The translations under genes and the position numbers were made by a program. The notes beneath the pieces were generated by a model. That model was not told where the DNA came from and ran no database searches. It saw only the letters and a program-made list of their open reading frames with translations. Below are positions 46,778 through 59,039 of a stretch of DNA of 64,000 nucleotides, piece by piece (within the stretch, counting starts at the first letter, position 1; each line of letters begins with the position of its first letter). The DNA comes from Athripsodes cinereus (Eukaryota > Arthropoda > Insecta > Trichoptera > Leptoceridae), in assembly GCA_947579605.1 (NCBI GenBank), contig OX388307.1:20375237-20439236 (forward strand), written 5' to 3'.

Positions 46778-48690
46778 CATGGATGTATGTAGGTAGGGGA
46801 TGGAACGTTTATAGTAATTTGTATGAATGACAGCGAAGCCAAAAAGTGAGGAAGGGAAATCGACGGTGGCCATTTTGTAGGAAATACTTTATTTAACATT
46901 TGTATGGGCAATGTATGGAAATTATTCACACAGTATCAGAAAACATTATATTTACTTCTTAAAATAATTACAATGCCACATAACTTAATGTTTTCATATA
47001 TTTGATGAAATAGGGAATAGGATGAGTAAATAAAATGGAGTCATTTCTAAATCATTCAGTATTTATTTTTAAACTTTGTTTTCATATACACACAATATGG
47101 AGAGAATGAATGACAATTGAAGGATATATCTAAATGAATAATATAAAACACACGAACTTGCAAATGAGCGGGAATCTCAGGATATTTCGTAAGAATGACG
47201 TTTTTCTCCAACCTCGCAGAAAAACGAGATGTTTTTGAACACAAAACACTACGTTTACTTGGTGTCAAATATTGGATAATGTCCAGTTTCTCCTTTCTGG
47301 ATCCTTTGGAAAACTACAAAAAATGATTTTGTTTATAAACATGCGATAATATCATTAACCTGATCAGATTTGTATGCATGAAACATTTCATTCTAACGGG
47401 TAAACAAACCAAACATCAGATTGTAGGTTCTTTGTATTGTCAGATGACAGAATGGAAAACAAGTTACATGTGTAGATATAGGAGAATAAGGACAGATAAT
47501 TATATAGAACGTTTATAACATTATTATGATCATTTATAAGTATACGAATTATAATATAAACGACTTTAAAATCGCAATATATTAAGATAAAAACTACAAT
47601 ACAAAACAACTTACCGAAAATATGACAATCCTGTTTCCTGCGAAAGTTGGATTGGATTTATAACCACAACCATTTATAGCGCACATCACCATGTTAATCA
47701 TAAGATGATTCCTATTCTTCTAGATATAAAAACAAAAACCGATATGAAAAATTCAACTGATGTGCAAAAACTTGAAACATTTTTAAAACAACTAAACATA
47801 CAAATACAAGGGTTGGTTCATGGGAGCATAAATGTCACTCGGCGTCGTTTGACCTGAACGACCATGAAGTTGCAGTGAGTGGTGAATGTAATCCGGATAA
47901 TCGTGAATAACTTAGAGCGTTTTATGACCCAATGTTATCGTAATGGCGCCATTATTTTTTACGTCTTTTTATTATTTTTTTTATTGCTTTTATAACTTAA
48001 AAAAAAATTTTTTTTTTGGATTTACTTTTTGTTATAATTTCTTAAATTCGCCGACGTGTAAAAGACGTAAATTATGAATATATTTAAATAATTAATATTT
48101 TTATTATTATTTGACTGGCGCCTTTTTATAGAAGCGTTCAAGTACTTTTGTGTTTCTTTTAAATGATAAAAATATTTTTGTCTCTAACGAAGGAATAAAT
48201 TATTTTAATAGGTATCTTTAAAATTAACAGTTAAAGTAATAACTACTTGATTAGTTTATAACTAATTGCTTTATACTTTTTTTTAAATTATTCCATTATC
48301 TAACTTTCTGAGCTTGTATACTTCCCAAATACTTGTTACAAGTTTATATCCTAAATTTATCCAAACGAATTCACTGAATCAGCGTCAGAAATTATAAATG
48401 ACAATTACGCAGAAATCGAGTATATTTTCTGAGACTATAATTCTTATTTTGTTACACATTTTGAAAACATAGTAACATACAGTACATGAACACTATGAAT
48501 GCGTACTGGCATTGTATAGGTACTTTCAAAATATGCGTCGTCGACTGATCACTCGGTGACTGTCTGAACGCAGCCCAAATGCGACGCACCGAACAAAATT
48601 TATTTCTTACAAAATGGTCGTCATTCCCCTCCCCGCGCAGCTACAAAATGTTTACCAAAGTGTCTGTCCATTACTCTATTTAGGTCCATG
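46778..48690 (-). mobile_element. P-superfamily DNA transposon, non-autonomous copy 2 (inverted)
   Basis: 1913 bp, ends CATGGATG...GGTCCATG, the same termini as copy 1 read backwards. Relative to copy 1 it lacks about 755 bp (9804-10558 there, including candidate exon 3) and has a single unit where copy 1 has the 267-bp duplication. Otherwise it aligns from end to end with scattered substitutions. Confidence 0.88.
47116..47692 (-). pseudogene. THAP-domain gene fragment in P-like copy 2
   Basis: Candidate exon 1 at 47615-47692 starts MVMCAINGCGYKSN and ends before a GTAAGT donor (ttac at 47611-47614 on the plus strand). The second exon matches copy 1, with the frames FPKDPERRNW and TPSKRSVLCSK again out of register and CSKTSRF in place of CSxHF. 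Exon 3 is deleted. It should bind no zinc properly and encodes no transposase core. Confidence 0.7.
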
Positions 48691-48698
48691 TGTGTCAT
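48691..48698 (+). repeat. 8-bp target-site duplication, right, of P-like copy 2
   Basis: TGTGTCAT, identical to 46770-46777. Confidence 0.93.
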
Positions 48699-50422
48699 CA
48701 AGTAATCCCTATATGAATGTTTTTTTTTTCCTAAAATAAAAAACATTATAACTTAATATACCTAAATAATATTTATTTCCATGTCTGTCAAAATGCGAAT
48801 CGACGAATACGAGAATGAGTGTTCAGTACTATAGATGCGGAGTTCACAAGTAAAGGCACACCGATCCATTTTTCACAAATATTTAACTATGAATGAAGTA
48901 AAATAAATCAGTGAAGTTGATATTTTCAACCGACGGTTCTCGGTGGAAATTCATGTTGAATTACTTACAAATAAATCACTTATTTATATTATATCCACTG
49001 TGACTTTTAATCAATAAAAAGTCACAGTTTAAACACTACAAATAAGTGTTTTATATAATTAATTCAAATAAATTAGTATTTTTTTATTTTTAATTTAATG
49101 TTGGTGAACTTGTTTGTGTACTTAATAAAACTGTAGATTGACCTCAGCATATCCGCCTATTTCTCTTTTTGCTTATTAGTTGCAACATATTTCTTTTCTA
49201 ATGATAAACGCAAAGTGCCAGCTAATATCCAATTATTAAAAGATGAATACAGAAAATATGCTCTTAACACTAAATTACAGTTCGTATACCTTACAAAGAC
49301 TATGATAAAATAATACAAATACATAGAAATATATCCGGTATCAGGGATCTAAATTGCTGCCGGTACCTACTCTGCAAAGAATTCACCAAATTTATTTAGG
49401 TATGCTGTTTTCTTAGTTTCAATGTTCTAGAGTTGATGTAGGTAACTTTGTGTATGAACTCCTCAGAATGACATTCACCGATGTCAATATTGTTGTCATA
49501 GCAACATTTTGTTATTTTTGTGAGTATTAGTATTAAATCAGAAATATACTAAATACACTGATTTATAGTTTTATTTTAATTTTTTCATTATTTAAAATGA
49601 CGAAAGAGTCATTACGAATGTTAAGAAAAAATAAATTAGCTACATATTATTCACATGATCAAAATGAGTGAGTATATTATAATGATTGATTTATATTATA
49701 TTGTTTTTGACATATTTTTTTTTGTAACGTAACCTTTCCTAAAGTAATTATTAAAAATAAAATATTTTAATAAACGTGTGTAAGCAAACAATGTTTCTGA
49801 TAGAATAAATTAATGAATTCTTTATGTTTTATACTTTCCAGATTATTAGATGATTAGATGAATAGTGACATTAAAACGGTGATGGAGAATTACTAAGACT
49901 TGACTTATCATTTGCAAATGTAAGTACATAGTTCTTAACTGATATCCTGATATTTAGGTATATAGTAAAATCAGCACGTATTATCTTATTTCCATGTTAC
50001 TATTTCAAATAAACTGATATATGAATACACGCAACATGTTTGAATCTCGGATACATGTATGTTTTAAAACAAGCTTTGGTACAATTATTATTATTTTATG
50101 TATTTATTCATGATGCCATTCACTAGTTTGCGAATGATTTAAGTATTCCATAAATGTACTAAGTAATAATATAAAATTAGTTTGTGAATCAATAGTGAGA
50201 AAATGGTTTAATGTAAAAATAGATCTCAGCATGCATTTGATTTTTAGATTATTATGAGTATTCGAAGTTTTCTAAATATGCATATTATATATTTACATAT
50301 TTGCAGAAACCACTTTGCATGTATGGTTACTATGGAAACATATAATATTTATATTTTGACATTCCATTTCCACGTGAAATTTTAGCACAAAGACATTGTA
50401 CTTTAATAAGACTGTGCATTAT
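48699..50422. other. AT-rich noncoding stretch
   Basis: A short hairpin near 48990-49030 (cactgtgacttttaatcaat / aaaagtcacag) is seen; nothing else is assigned. Confidence 0.4.
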
Positions 50423-50540
50423 TGGCCGGTTTCAATAATCTATCTATCCGCTCCTGTCGATTGAAATCTATTGTGTTCTATATTTTGAATCATACATTTC
50501 AATCGATAGTCACGGATAGATAGGTTATTGAAACCGGCCA
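50423..50540. mobile_element. 118-bp hairpin MITE
   Basis: The ends tggccggtttcaataat and its inverse attgaaaccggcca begin arms that pair over about 45 bp each (ctatctatccg / cggatagatag, then tcgattgaaat / atttcaatcga). A short centre separates them. No coding content; the target duplication is unclear. Confidence 0.85.
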
Positions 50541-51130
50541 TAAGACATGATTACACATTAAATCACTTTATTGCTATAATTTTGTTTTATTTCGATGATG
50601 AAAAAATACTCTGCAAATATATGGACAGATTGTAAATTTATCCTTGGATTATGATGACTCAAATCTTTTTTTGTGATACTAAAGATGCATGAATCATTCT
50701 CTCCAAATCCCGGCCTTTTTGTTGTTTGCAATTTAATGGTGGAGTCAAAAATAATAAACAAGGGAAAAACATATTAAATATTCTTTTATACTTTTGCAGC
50801 ACTGGTGCCACAGTCGCCGTTTCTTAAGGCAGCCATCATTGTCACTTAATTTGACGTCCCAGAAGAAAGAATAAATTATGGTCAACTCAATGCAGAATGG
50901 TGCAACAAATTATGGATAAACTCAAATATACCTACCTACTTTACGTGTACTTTTTAAGGTGTATAATATAAATTATATAATTGTTGCAGAATAAAACTGA
51001 GTATTATTAAAAAAAAAGTATTTGAGTACTTTATTGGAAATATACCCACTTATACGCCCACATATATGTACATACAACAAGGTAGACATGTAAAGCTAAT
51101 AAGCTTTTTTATGACCAATGATTTGATGAA
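50541..51130. other. AT-rich noncoding stretch
   Basis: Nothing recognised. Confidence 0.4.
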
Positions 51131-51190
51131 TCTATCTATACCCTCACGCCACATCCCATGTGGAGTAAGCAGAGAGAAGGGAACGCCAAT
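51131..51190 (-). repeat. Solo 3' end of the 'SAYPTWDTA' non-LTR family with tail
   Basis: Plus strand atctataccctcacgccacatcccatgtgg, then agtaagcagagagaagggaacgcc: the reversed family end, including the GGGTATAGAT-type tail. Confidence 0.7.
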
Positions 51191-51429
51191 TAAGTAAACA
51201 CCTACCATTATCCAGCAAAAATAATAATAGTCTACCTACCTACGTGTTTGCTATATTCATGTATAGGTATATGTAGGCCAATTTATAACTCTTGGGGCAT
51301 GAATGCTCTCTCGCAGGTGGGCCTTGGTGACCTCTGGTGCATCAATTGCATTATACATGCCGTTTTTTCAATGGAGTGCACAATCTTGTTAAAAATTATG
51401 TCTTTGTACGCAATGATTTTTGTGTCATT

Positions 51430-51690
51430 TGGTGTCATAGATAATGAGTGAAATATACATCACGTACGTCGCATTTTTTATCTCCTTTTTCACTTACCGC
51501 AAAAAGAGAGACAGTGATTTTTTAATGTTCGTAGTTTTTCGGACATTATATTAACTATATTTACGTGTGTTAGTGACCAAGTGGTGTATAGATAATGAGT
51601 GAAATATACTTCATTTCTTTATCTCCCTTTTCACTTACCGCAAAAAGAGAGACAGTATTTTTTTAATGCTTCGTAGTTTATTGGTTCGTA
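51430..51690 (+). repeat. Direct duplication, 151-bp period
   Basis: gataatgagtgaaatatac at 51440 recurs at 51591, followed in both by cttttcacttaccgcaaaaagagagacag and a tcgtagttt block. Confidence 0.85.
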
Positions 51691-53420
51691 CGTAGTTTAA
51701 AAGTTAAAATTTGGAGTAAACACCTGTTTTTAGGCAATTTTAGCATATAGTCGAACGATTTCAAATTAAATTCTGGCTGTGAAGTCCTGTTAAGCAAATT
51801 GTTTCAATTCGATTTAGCAAACTATTTTTTGACTAAAAGGATTTCACTAAAATGATTATTATTTTTTATGAAATTGATATGTTTTCAATGTATGTATATA
51901 TACTCGATTATTTTCCAAAACTTAACTATTTCTAAATATTTGACAGATTTATCTTACATTAATCGATCAAAAAATAAAAGGTATATTAAGAAGGACACGC
52001 TGCGAAATTCAATGAAATGTATCATAATATCAATCTATTTGAAAGCTATTCCCATCATTAATAGCTATTATGTAAAAACTTAACTTTTATGCAAATTTTC
52101 GTGTTCAAATAAAAACGTTAAATTATTCTAATAAAAAAGATAGTACCATAATAAAATACCTCGCTTCACTGAATTAACGTAACTTTTACCATTTTCGGAT
52201 CATATAAAACATATTATTGTTGTTTGTTTTTTTCACGTTTGCAGGTAGAGAAATAATAAAACCACACATCTACAGATATATAAGCGTGCAGGCACGTACC
52301 CTCTATTTCATGAAATTCCAATAATCACAGATGATTCATTTTAATAAAAAAATGAATGTTTCACCATTTGAATCCGCTATTTTGTAGTTATTTCTATAAT
52401 CTCTGTAATAAAACGCAAGATTTATTTTTATTTATCAATATACTGTAATAAGGTTTTATCGATACAGAGGGCGAGTTTATCGCAAAGATGCGTTCTCGTC
52501 CAACTAATCCATTCTAATTAATTTCATTCTATAAAAAAAAATTATGTTGATTCAACGTTTATTTGTTCTCCCCGTAATATTATGTTTTATAAAATTACAC
52601 AGAAAGATGGTAATTTTATATAATTGAAACGTGAACAATACAAGAAACTTCAGAAACTTTGCCTTTTGCTCGACCTCTGTATGTTGATTATATTGTCATA
52701 CATACGAGTACATATTGTGTGGGTGCAAAATAGATTGTAATAAATGTACAGTTAATAATCAATAAATAAAAATATACAAGAAAAAAATCTCGTTTATTAA
52801 ACGAAATTTACTATAAGTATTCAGATACATATTTTTATAAATAAATACTAATAACTTAGGACTCAAACAATAACAAATTTAAAACAACAAAAATACTGTA
52901 AATATTGTAAAAAAAACGCATTCCTGTAATGAAGTTTTTTCTTAGTAATTTGTAAAACATTTTTTATATATAACATGTTTCATATAGTGTAAGTCCTCCA
53001 TTCGAGTCACATTTCGCCGAATACTACGCCACATTTAATTTTAACCAAAACACGCGTTTATTTGTTACGTTTTTATTTAACAACAATATTACATTTTACT
53101 TTTAATGCGACGGATTGCGTAAATGCGTAAAATATAAAATAAAACGCGTCATAAAGTAACATTACTGGCGTGATATAAGGAATTCTTCGAAGTAACGATC
53201 TACTTATATACAAAACGCTTAGAAAGTTGTGCCTTAATAAAGAATACCATATGAATTATAATATGTGTTAAATCAATCGTCATTATTCTATTATACCGAT
53301 TTTCAAACATAAGAGCTTTTATACTAATTTAATTTTCATTTGAGTATGTTAAACAGTAGGCAGGTATATACTGATAGACTTAATAAATATAAGATGAATT
53401 TATTTAGTATTATTATAGGA
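51691..53420. other. AT-rich noncoding stretch
   Basis: Nothing recognised; short frames only. Confidence 0.4.
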
Positions 53421-53424
53421 AATA

Positions 53425-53998
53425 CTTAATATCAATACTATTGAAGCAATTCAACATAGATTCTTACGACACGTGAACTACCGCCTGGGTATTCCCATTG
53501 ATGGGCTGAACTATGATTTTTTGTTGATGGAGATGAGGCTCGTTAGCCTACATGATCGCAGATTGTTGTTCGATCTCCTTACACTGAAGAGAATAGTGAC
53601 TGGCTCTCTGAATTGCCCAGAGTTGCTTAGCTTAGTAAACTTGCGTGTCCCGAGTCGTAACACCAGAAGTCAGGCATTGTTCTATGCTGCGGGATCATCA
53701 TCCAATTATATCTATTACTCATCGATGAATCGACTCCATGTAATAGGGAATAATTACAGTGAGATCGATATTTTCAACGATTCGGAGTACACTGTGAGGA
53801 GATGTGCTGTGAGCAGGTTTATGCGAGGGTACATGCTTTCCGTTGAGAATCCCCTGTAGTTACTACTGTCATGTTTTTGTATTCATTGTCACTTATGTGT
53901 TAATTGTGTTTGTTTCAAGTTTGTTTTTGTAAGTTATTGTACTTTAAAGGCTATTTAGCCGTATATTATGTTAATAAATAAATAAATAAATAAATAAT
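53425..53998 (+). pseudogene. 5'-truncated non-LTR retrotransposon copy, RT C-terminus and (TAAA)n tail
   Basis: From about 53425 the frame reads NINTIEAIQHRFLRHVNYRL, which aligns with VENIERVQRKFLRFINFKL of the element at 1-1131. It continues through LLSLVNLRVPSRNTRSQALF (compare LLQFINFRVPGRCTRNREPF) to a stop at 53859. A GTG, not an ATG, opens the frame at 53473, and the upstream RT is missing, so this is a truncated copy. The 3' end has ggctatttagccg and a TAAA run (about 53974-53998). Confidence 0.85.
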
Positions 53999-54198
53999 AA
54001 ATATTATATTTGTACGTTACTATAAGAGAGTGTATCACTATAATACTTACTATTTTTAAGATACATGGTACCTATAGATAATATAATTTTAATATGTAAT
54101 TTGTTAAGTAGTAGACTAATAATATATAGTCTACTGTCTCGTCTTGACTTTTTGTATGCAAAAAGACTAAAATTGTATGAATAATTAAATTATTACTG

Positions 54199-54247
54199 TA
54201 AGAAATTGATTATGAGTAGTAATTTACCACTCATAATCAATTTCTTA
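54199..54247. repeat. 19-bp perfect inverted repeat
   Basis: taagaaattgattatgagt and its complement, 11-bp spacer. Confidence 0.88.
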
Positions 54248-54949
54248 TCATCACGCTATTCATAATCAATCCATTAACGTAGTATAGTTTTTCGTAATGA
54301 TTCACTCATGGATTTTTAATTTCTATTTATTTCAGTAATATTCTACGAGGTTATCTATTATTAATACTAATTATTCCATCTACATCAATATTCAAAAAAG
54401 AATTTAATGTTAAGGTCAAATATTAAAATTAGTTTAGTTAATTTAGTTCTTGTGGAAATTTATCAAGCACACATGCTAAAAAGATCTTTAATTTGATGAT
54501 TTGTAGAGCTTACATAATAGTTATACCAAATACAAATAGTAAAAAATACAGTTTAAATTGTTTTTTTCTAGAAATTAAGTTACCACAGAAATTGTGATGT
54601 CGTTATGTTAAATATATATAACTGAAAGTGAAATGTGCTTCTTTCCAAATTCGATTTGATTAAAATTGCTTGTTTGTCGTGTATAAGAGTACTTAAAATA
54701 GAATTAATGGATAAATATTCTATGTATTCAAAGAGTAATGTATATTTTTAGGCACGTATATCCCTCGGATTACTTCAAGAATATGCACATCATTTAATCA
54801 CCAACATACAACATTATTTAATTAATGAAGTCTTTTACAACGGATTAACATTATCAGGTAAGAAAATATATACCTATTCAAGTCTACACTTTTAAATTTA
54901 GAGTTTCACTCGCGTTACTAAGTATAACATGGCTTTTTATATTATACTA
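54248..54949. other. AT-rich noncoding stretch
   Basis: Nothing recognised. Confidence 0.4.
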
Positions 54950-55440
54950 GTTGACCCAGCGAACTTCGTACCGCCTAACAATCAATGAGTGATTAATATT
55001 ATTTTTAATCTCTTTACAAACTCTCGAGGTTACTAAACATTTTTTCTCATAGACTACATCCAAAAATTTGTTGGTTCCGGTGGACCCCCTGTATTTCTAC
55101 CCTCCCCCCGTCGGTAAATTTTCGAAATAGTATAGGAATTTGAAATAATTCAAAAACTCCTCGGTTTTCTTACAGAGTATTTTCTCACAGTACCTTTTTC
55201 TACTATGTAACGGGTATTTGTACCGAATATTGTTACCTTTAAAAAAATTATGCGTTTAGATTTTTACCTTCCACCCCCCCCCCCATACTTTAACTATCTG
55301 ATACTTTAACTATGGATTCGTGGACCCCCAATTACGACTCGTGCACCCCCATTTTTGGTCACGCTATCGTAAACCCCCGTCGAGTCTCCCGTAGATCTCT
55401 GGGGATCCACCTGGACCACTTTGAGAATCACTGGTATAGT
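54950..55440 (+). repeat. Interspersed repeat remnant, locally C-rich
   Basis: Opens with actagttgacccagcgaact and tcgtaccgcc, a phrase I know as a common insect repeat edge. Contains poly-C (about 55273-55284) and repeated 'gtggaccccc' / 'cacccccat' phrases, and ends 'ggaccactttgagaatcact'. It stands out in base composition. No frame is coding. Confidence 0.45.
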
Positions 55441-57121
55441 GTAAAAAAATAAAATTCATTTATGTTGAACAATTATATTTAACTCAAATTTGTTTATAAA
55501 TTATCTGCTGTACGTAATATAATATGTAGGTACTAATTTATTTTTTTAGGTTGATACCTACTCATTCATTTTAAATTAATAAAAATTGTTTCCGTGATTT
55601 TTTCAAAATTGAAATTTCAGAACCACAGATGTTAAATTGTGTGGATAACGATTCTATTTTGAAAATGTATACAAAAATTATTCTATAAATAGGCCAATCT
55701 ATGAAAAAACTTCATCGTTAATTTTGTATAATTATCCATATTGTTTGTGTGACAGCGGAACTGTCATACAAACGGCATTTTCATACAAAAATACAATCCA
55801 AATTTCCGACTCTTCCGTTGGACAAAAAAATTCTTTCATATAAACAGTCTCCTGATAATTACGAACACAACAAAAAAACAATTAACCAAGTTGGTTCAGC
55901 TGATCTCAAGTTATGGAGTGACATACATGGTCAATCCATTTTTATTTATAAGATGATTCGTCGATTTCACTTGCATATGAAATTCACTAATAATAATTGA
56001 AAATAAATAACTCTAAATAAATCTAAAGAAATGTACATAGTTTCCGAACATTATTAAATTATTACATAAGACTGTTCAAATTTTGACATTTACTGTCAAC
56101 TACTTTGTGTTTGACATTATATAACCAAAGTACTTGTTAGGACGAATATTTTCTTGTATGAACTTATACTGCCACAAAGGTAAGTCTATATGTATACTTA
56201 GATACTTATTACTTATTATTATAATCTAATTGTTTTATAATGCTTGAGAAGAATTGGGAAAATATATACTTAATACATTTATACAGAAATATCAAAATAC
56301 TATGATACATTATTTACAGTAATTTCAAAATACCTTAATCAAATTAATTGACAAGTGAAAGTGAATACGCTTAAACCCTCCAAACCTTTTTAACTTGGTT
56401 ACGGCCAATTGGGAATCGTTTTTGTGAAATTTAATTCAAAACCCCTATCGACAAAAATGTAACAAAGGTAATGCATAAATGTATTTTTTACATGACAAGT
56501 TTTCATTATAAAATTTATCATTTTATTTTCAAAGTAATCTAAATTAATTAGAATACCAGATAATTGAGCTATAATATACAGGACTATTAATATCGTGTGT
56601 TTTTCTGAATAAATTAATTTTGATTTTTGGATAATATTTATTAAGTATACAAAATTACACTTCTGAGATACAAACTTTCCTGACAAACAGTCAAAGAATG
56701 GGTTGAGCTCAAAATAATATTACTTAGCTGTTTTTAAAAAACACTATAATGCCATAGCGTCAGTGCACATCTCTAATCTCTGCACTTCTGATTCAACAAG
56801 GGAAGAGCAAAAATCACTCAGGTTTGCTAATGCTGGCCGTATCTTCTGCGTGACTAGGTCGTTGTCGCGAAACAAAATTGTTCATGTTTTGCGAACTCCG
56901 AAGAATTCGGAAGCACTCAAGACAAGGTTGTTATGTTTCTTAAATGGGCCCTCGCGGTGGTTTTCGATAAATAATTAGTTTAAAAATAATTTGTCCAAGT
57001 TAGTATTACTATGCGATTAGAGTACAACTACAAAATATTGAGCTATTTTACATGTCGGATGTAGGTATATTGTTCCTACTAGTGCATATATCACAAAATG
57101 TTAATCTTATTGTATGCATTT
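55441..57121. other. AT-rich noncoding stretch
   Basis: Frames at 55749-56000 (plus, 83 codons), 56399-56686 (minus, 95) and 56763-56978 (plus, 71) are not recognised and may be chance. Confidence 0.4.
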
Positions 57122-57126
57122 AAATG
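57122..57126 (+). repeat. 5-bp target duplication, left, of the foldback element
   Basis: AAATG, repeated at 60354-60358. Confidence 0.7.
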
Positions 57127-57645
57127 AAGGTTATTCTTATTCGCACGGCGTGCGAATAATATTTCTTCCTTATTCGCACACTACCGTGCGAATAAGAGGT
57201 AAATATTATTCGCACGGCGCAGCTATATCAAGCCAAAGTGACATACGTCGAGAGTATGATAATTTTTAATTTTTTTTATTTGTTACTCTTAATTTCGATT
57301 TGTAACAATCAACCTTTATGTATCTATATCGTTAAACTAAAAACTATGTGTATATAGCAATTTTTCATCATTTTATCAGACTATTTGGCGTGTTTTCTTA
57401 TATATTTTGACATAAAAACACTCCAAGTGTAATATTTGTATGAAAAAAATTCTTGATATTTTTATTTGTTAGTCTTAATTTCGATCTGCAACAATCAACC
57501 TTTATGTATCTACATCTCAAAACTAATAAGTATGTGTATTTAGTAATTTTTCATCATTTTATCAGACTATTTGGCGTGTTTTCTTATATATTTTGACCTA
57601 AAAACACTCCAAGTGTAATATTTGTATGAAAAAATTGTGAAATTT
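57127..57645 (+). repeat. Left arm of the foldback element
   Basis: Terminal palindrome block 57134-57220, then two 186-bp units (second offset at 57467 against 57281), each with tttcatcattttatcagact, ggcgtgttttcttatatatt and cactccaagtgtaatatttg. Confidence 0.9.
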
Positions 57646-57720
57646 AGGAGGAGGAGGACAATAACATGGCATCTTATAGAATTTGAACTGACAATTTTAA
57701 ATTATAAATGTAGACAAGGC

Positions 57721-57937
57721 TATACTATACTATACCCTCACGCCGTGTCCCAGGTGGGGTAGGCAAAGAGAACGGAACGCCTTGTTGATCTTTCGTTACA
57801 TATCTCTTTCGCTTCCTCTACATTCAACCAGTTTCTCATACATGCACGCCGATTCATCTTACTTAAGACGCGACCGTCCTTGAGAATATGATCCACGTGG
57901 TCAAGCCACGTAATTCTTGGACATAGATTGGTTATAG
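57721..57937 (-). pseudogene. 217-bp nested non-LTR 3' end with 13-bp target duplication
   Basis: Minus-strand copy of the last ~60 codons: WLDHVDHILKDGRVLSKMNR, then RACMRNWLNVEEAKE and SVLFAYPTWDTA, stop, then a TATAG tail. It is bounded by ATGTAGACAAGGC at 57708-57720 and 57938-57950, and it interrupts the plus-strand copy of its own family. Confidence 0.85.
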
Positions 57938-57979
57938 ATGTAGACAAGGCAATTGAATGAAAAATGAAATACAAATACT

Positions 57980-58667
57980 ATAAGATGTTTGGAGCAAGTG
58001 GACGAATATATTTATTTAGGAAGTACATATGTTTGTAAGGGATGGTAGGTACGAAAGGGACATTGAAAAAAGAAAAGTGGCTGGTGCGAGAGTGAACGGT
58101 GCACTTCGATCTATTGTTAGCAATAGCAATGTCTCGAACATGGCTAAAATGCTGGTGCACAACGCCATCCTCGTACCGACACTGATGTATGCAAGCGAGA
58201 CTTGGACATGGCTGAAGAAGGACGAGAGTGGAATAAATGCAGTGGAGATGCGATCACTGAGAAGAATGGTAGGTAAAACATTGCGTGATAGAGTAAGAAA
58301 TGAGGATATTAGAAGAATGAGTGGATGCAAGAGGAGTGTTGTTGATAGAATGCGTGTAAATAAATTGAGATGGTTTGGTCATGTGGAGCGAATGGATGGT
58401 GTAAGATTGACGAAGAGGGTGTATTTAGCTGAAAGAGAGGGTGTGAGGAAGCGCGGGCGTCCGAGAACCACGTGGCTTAACCACGTAGATCAAATTCTCA
58501 AGGACGGTCGCGTGTTAAGTAAGAGGAATCGGCGTGCATGTATGAGAAACTGGATGAATGTAGAGGAAGCGAAAGAAGTATGTAAGGATAGAGCGACATG
58601 GCGTTCCGTTCTCTCTGCCTACCCCACCTGGGACACGGCGTGAGGGTATAGTATAGTATAGTATAAG
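57980..58667 (+). pseudogene. Non-LTR reverse transcriptase C-terminus, 'SAYPTWDTA' family
   Basis: Similarity begins near 57986 (CLEQVDEYIYLGSTYVCK), shifts frame by one near 58041, then runs open from 58029 to the stop at 58643: RYERDIEKRKVAGARVNGAL, LVPTLMYASETWTW, VNKLRWFGHVERMD, GRPRTTWLNHVDQILKDGRV, MRNWMNVEEAKEV and SAYPTWDTA. These are the thumb and C-terminal blocks of a common insect endonuclease/RT retroelement, but the catalytic palm with the FADD box is absent. The 3' tail is (GTATA)n to about 58667. It lies inside the foldback element with relatives on both sides. The minus frame 58016-58330 is a shadow. Confidence 0.85.
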
Positions 58668-59039
58668 ATGTTACTGTAAGATGAAATTTTCATTAATAGG
58701 TACTATATATTACCTTTTTCCAAGAATTTCTCCTAACTAATACTTATAATAATAATATCCTATTTGGTTCTTAGTGAAAATGTTGTACCATTCTTAAGAG
58801 TATTTCCAATGCAACATGTACCTAATTTATAATAATATACACGGCTTACGCCTTTTATACACAGTGTTTATAAATAATAGTACCTACAATACTACTACCA
58901 TATCATATCATAATTCAAAATAAATCAGTTATGGGTAATTGTCTTTCTTGGGTGTCAGATATGATAATAAACTCTTATAAATATGCTAAAAAAGAGTGAG
59001 TTGTCTTTTTGTGCAATAAAGATTTTTATTATTATTATT

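Noticed and set aside
58016..58330. 104-codon minus-strand frame
   Set aside because: Antisense shadow of the non-LTR C-terminus at 57980-58667.
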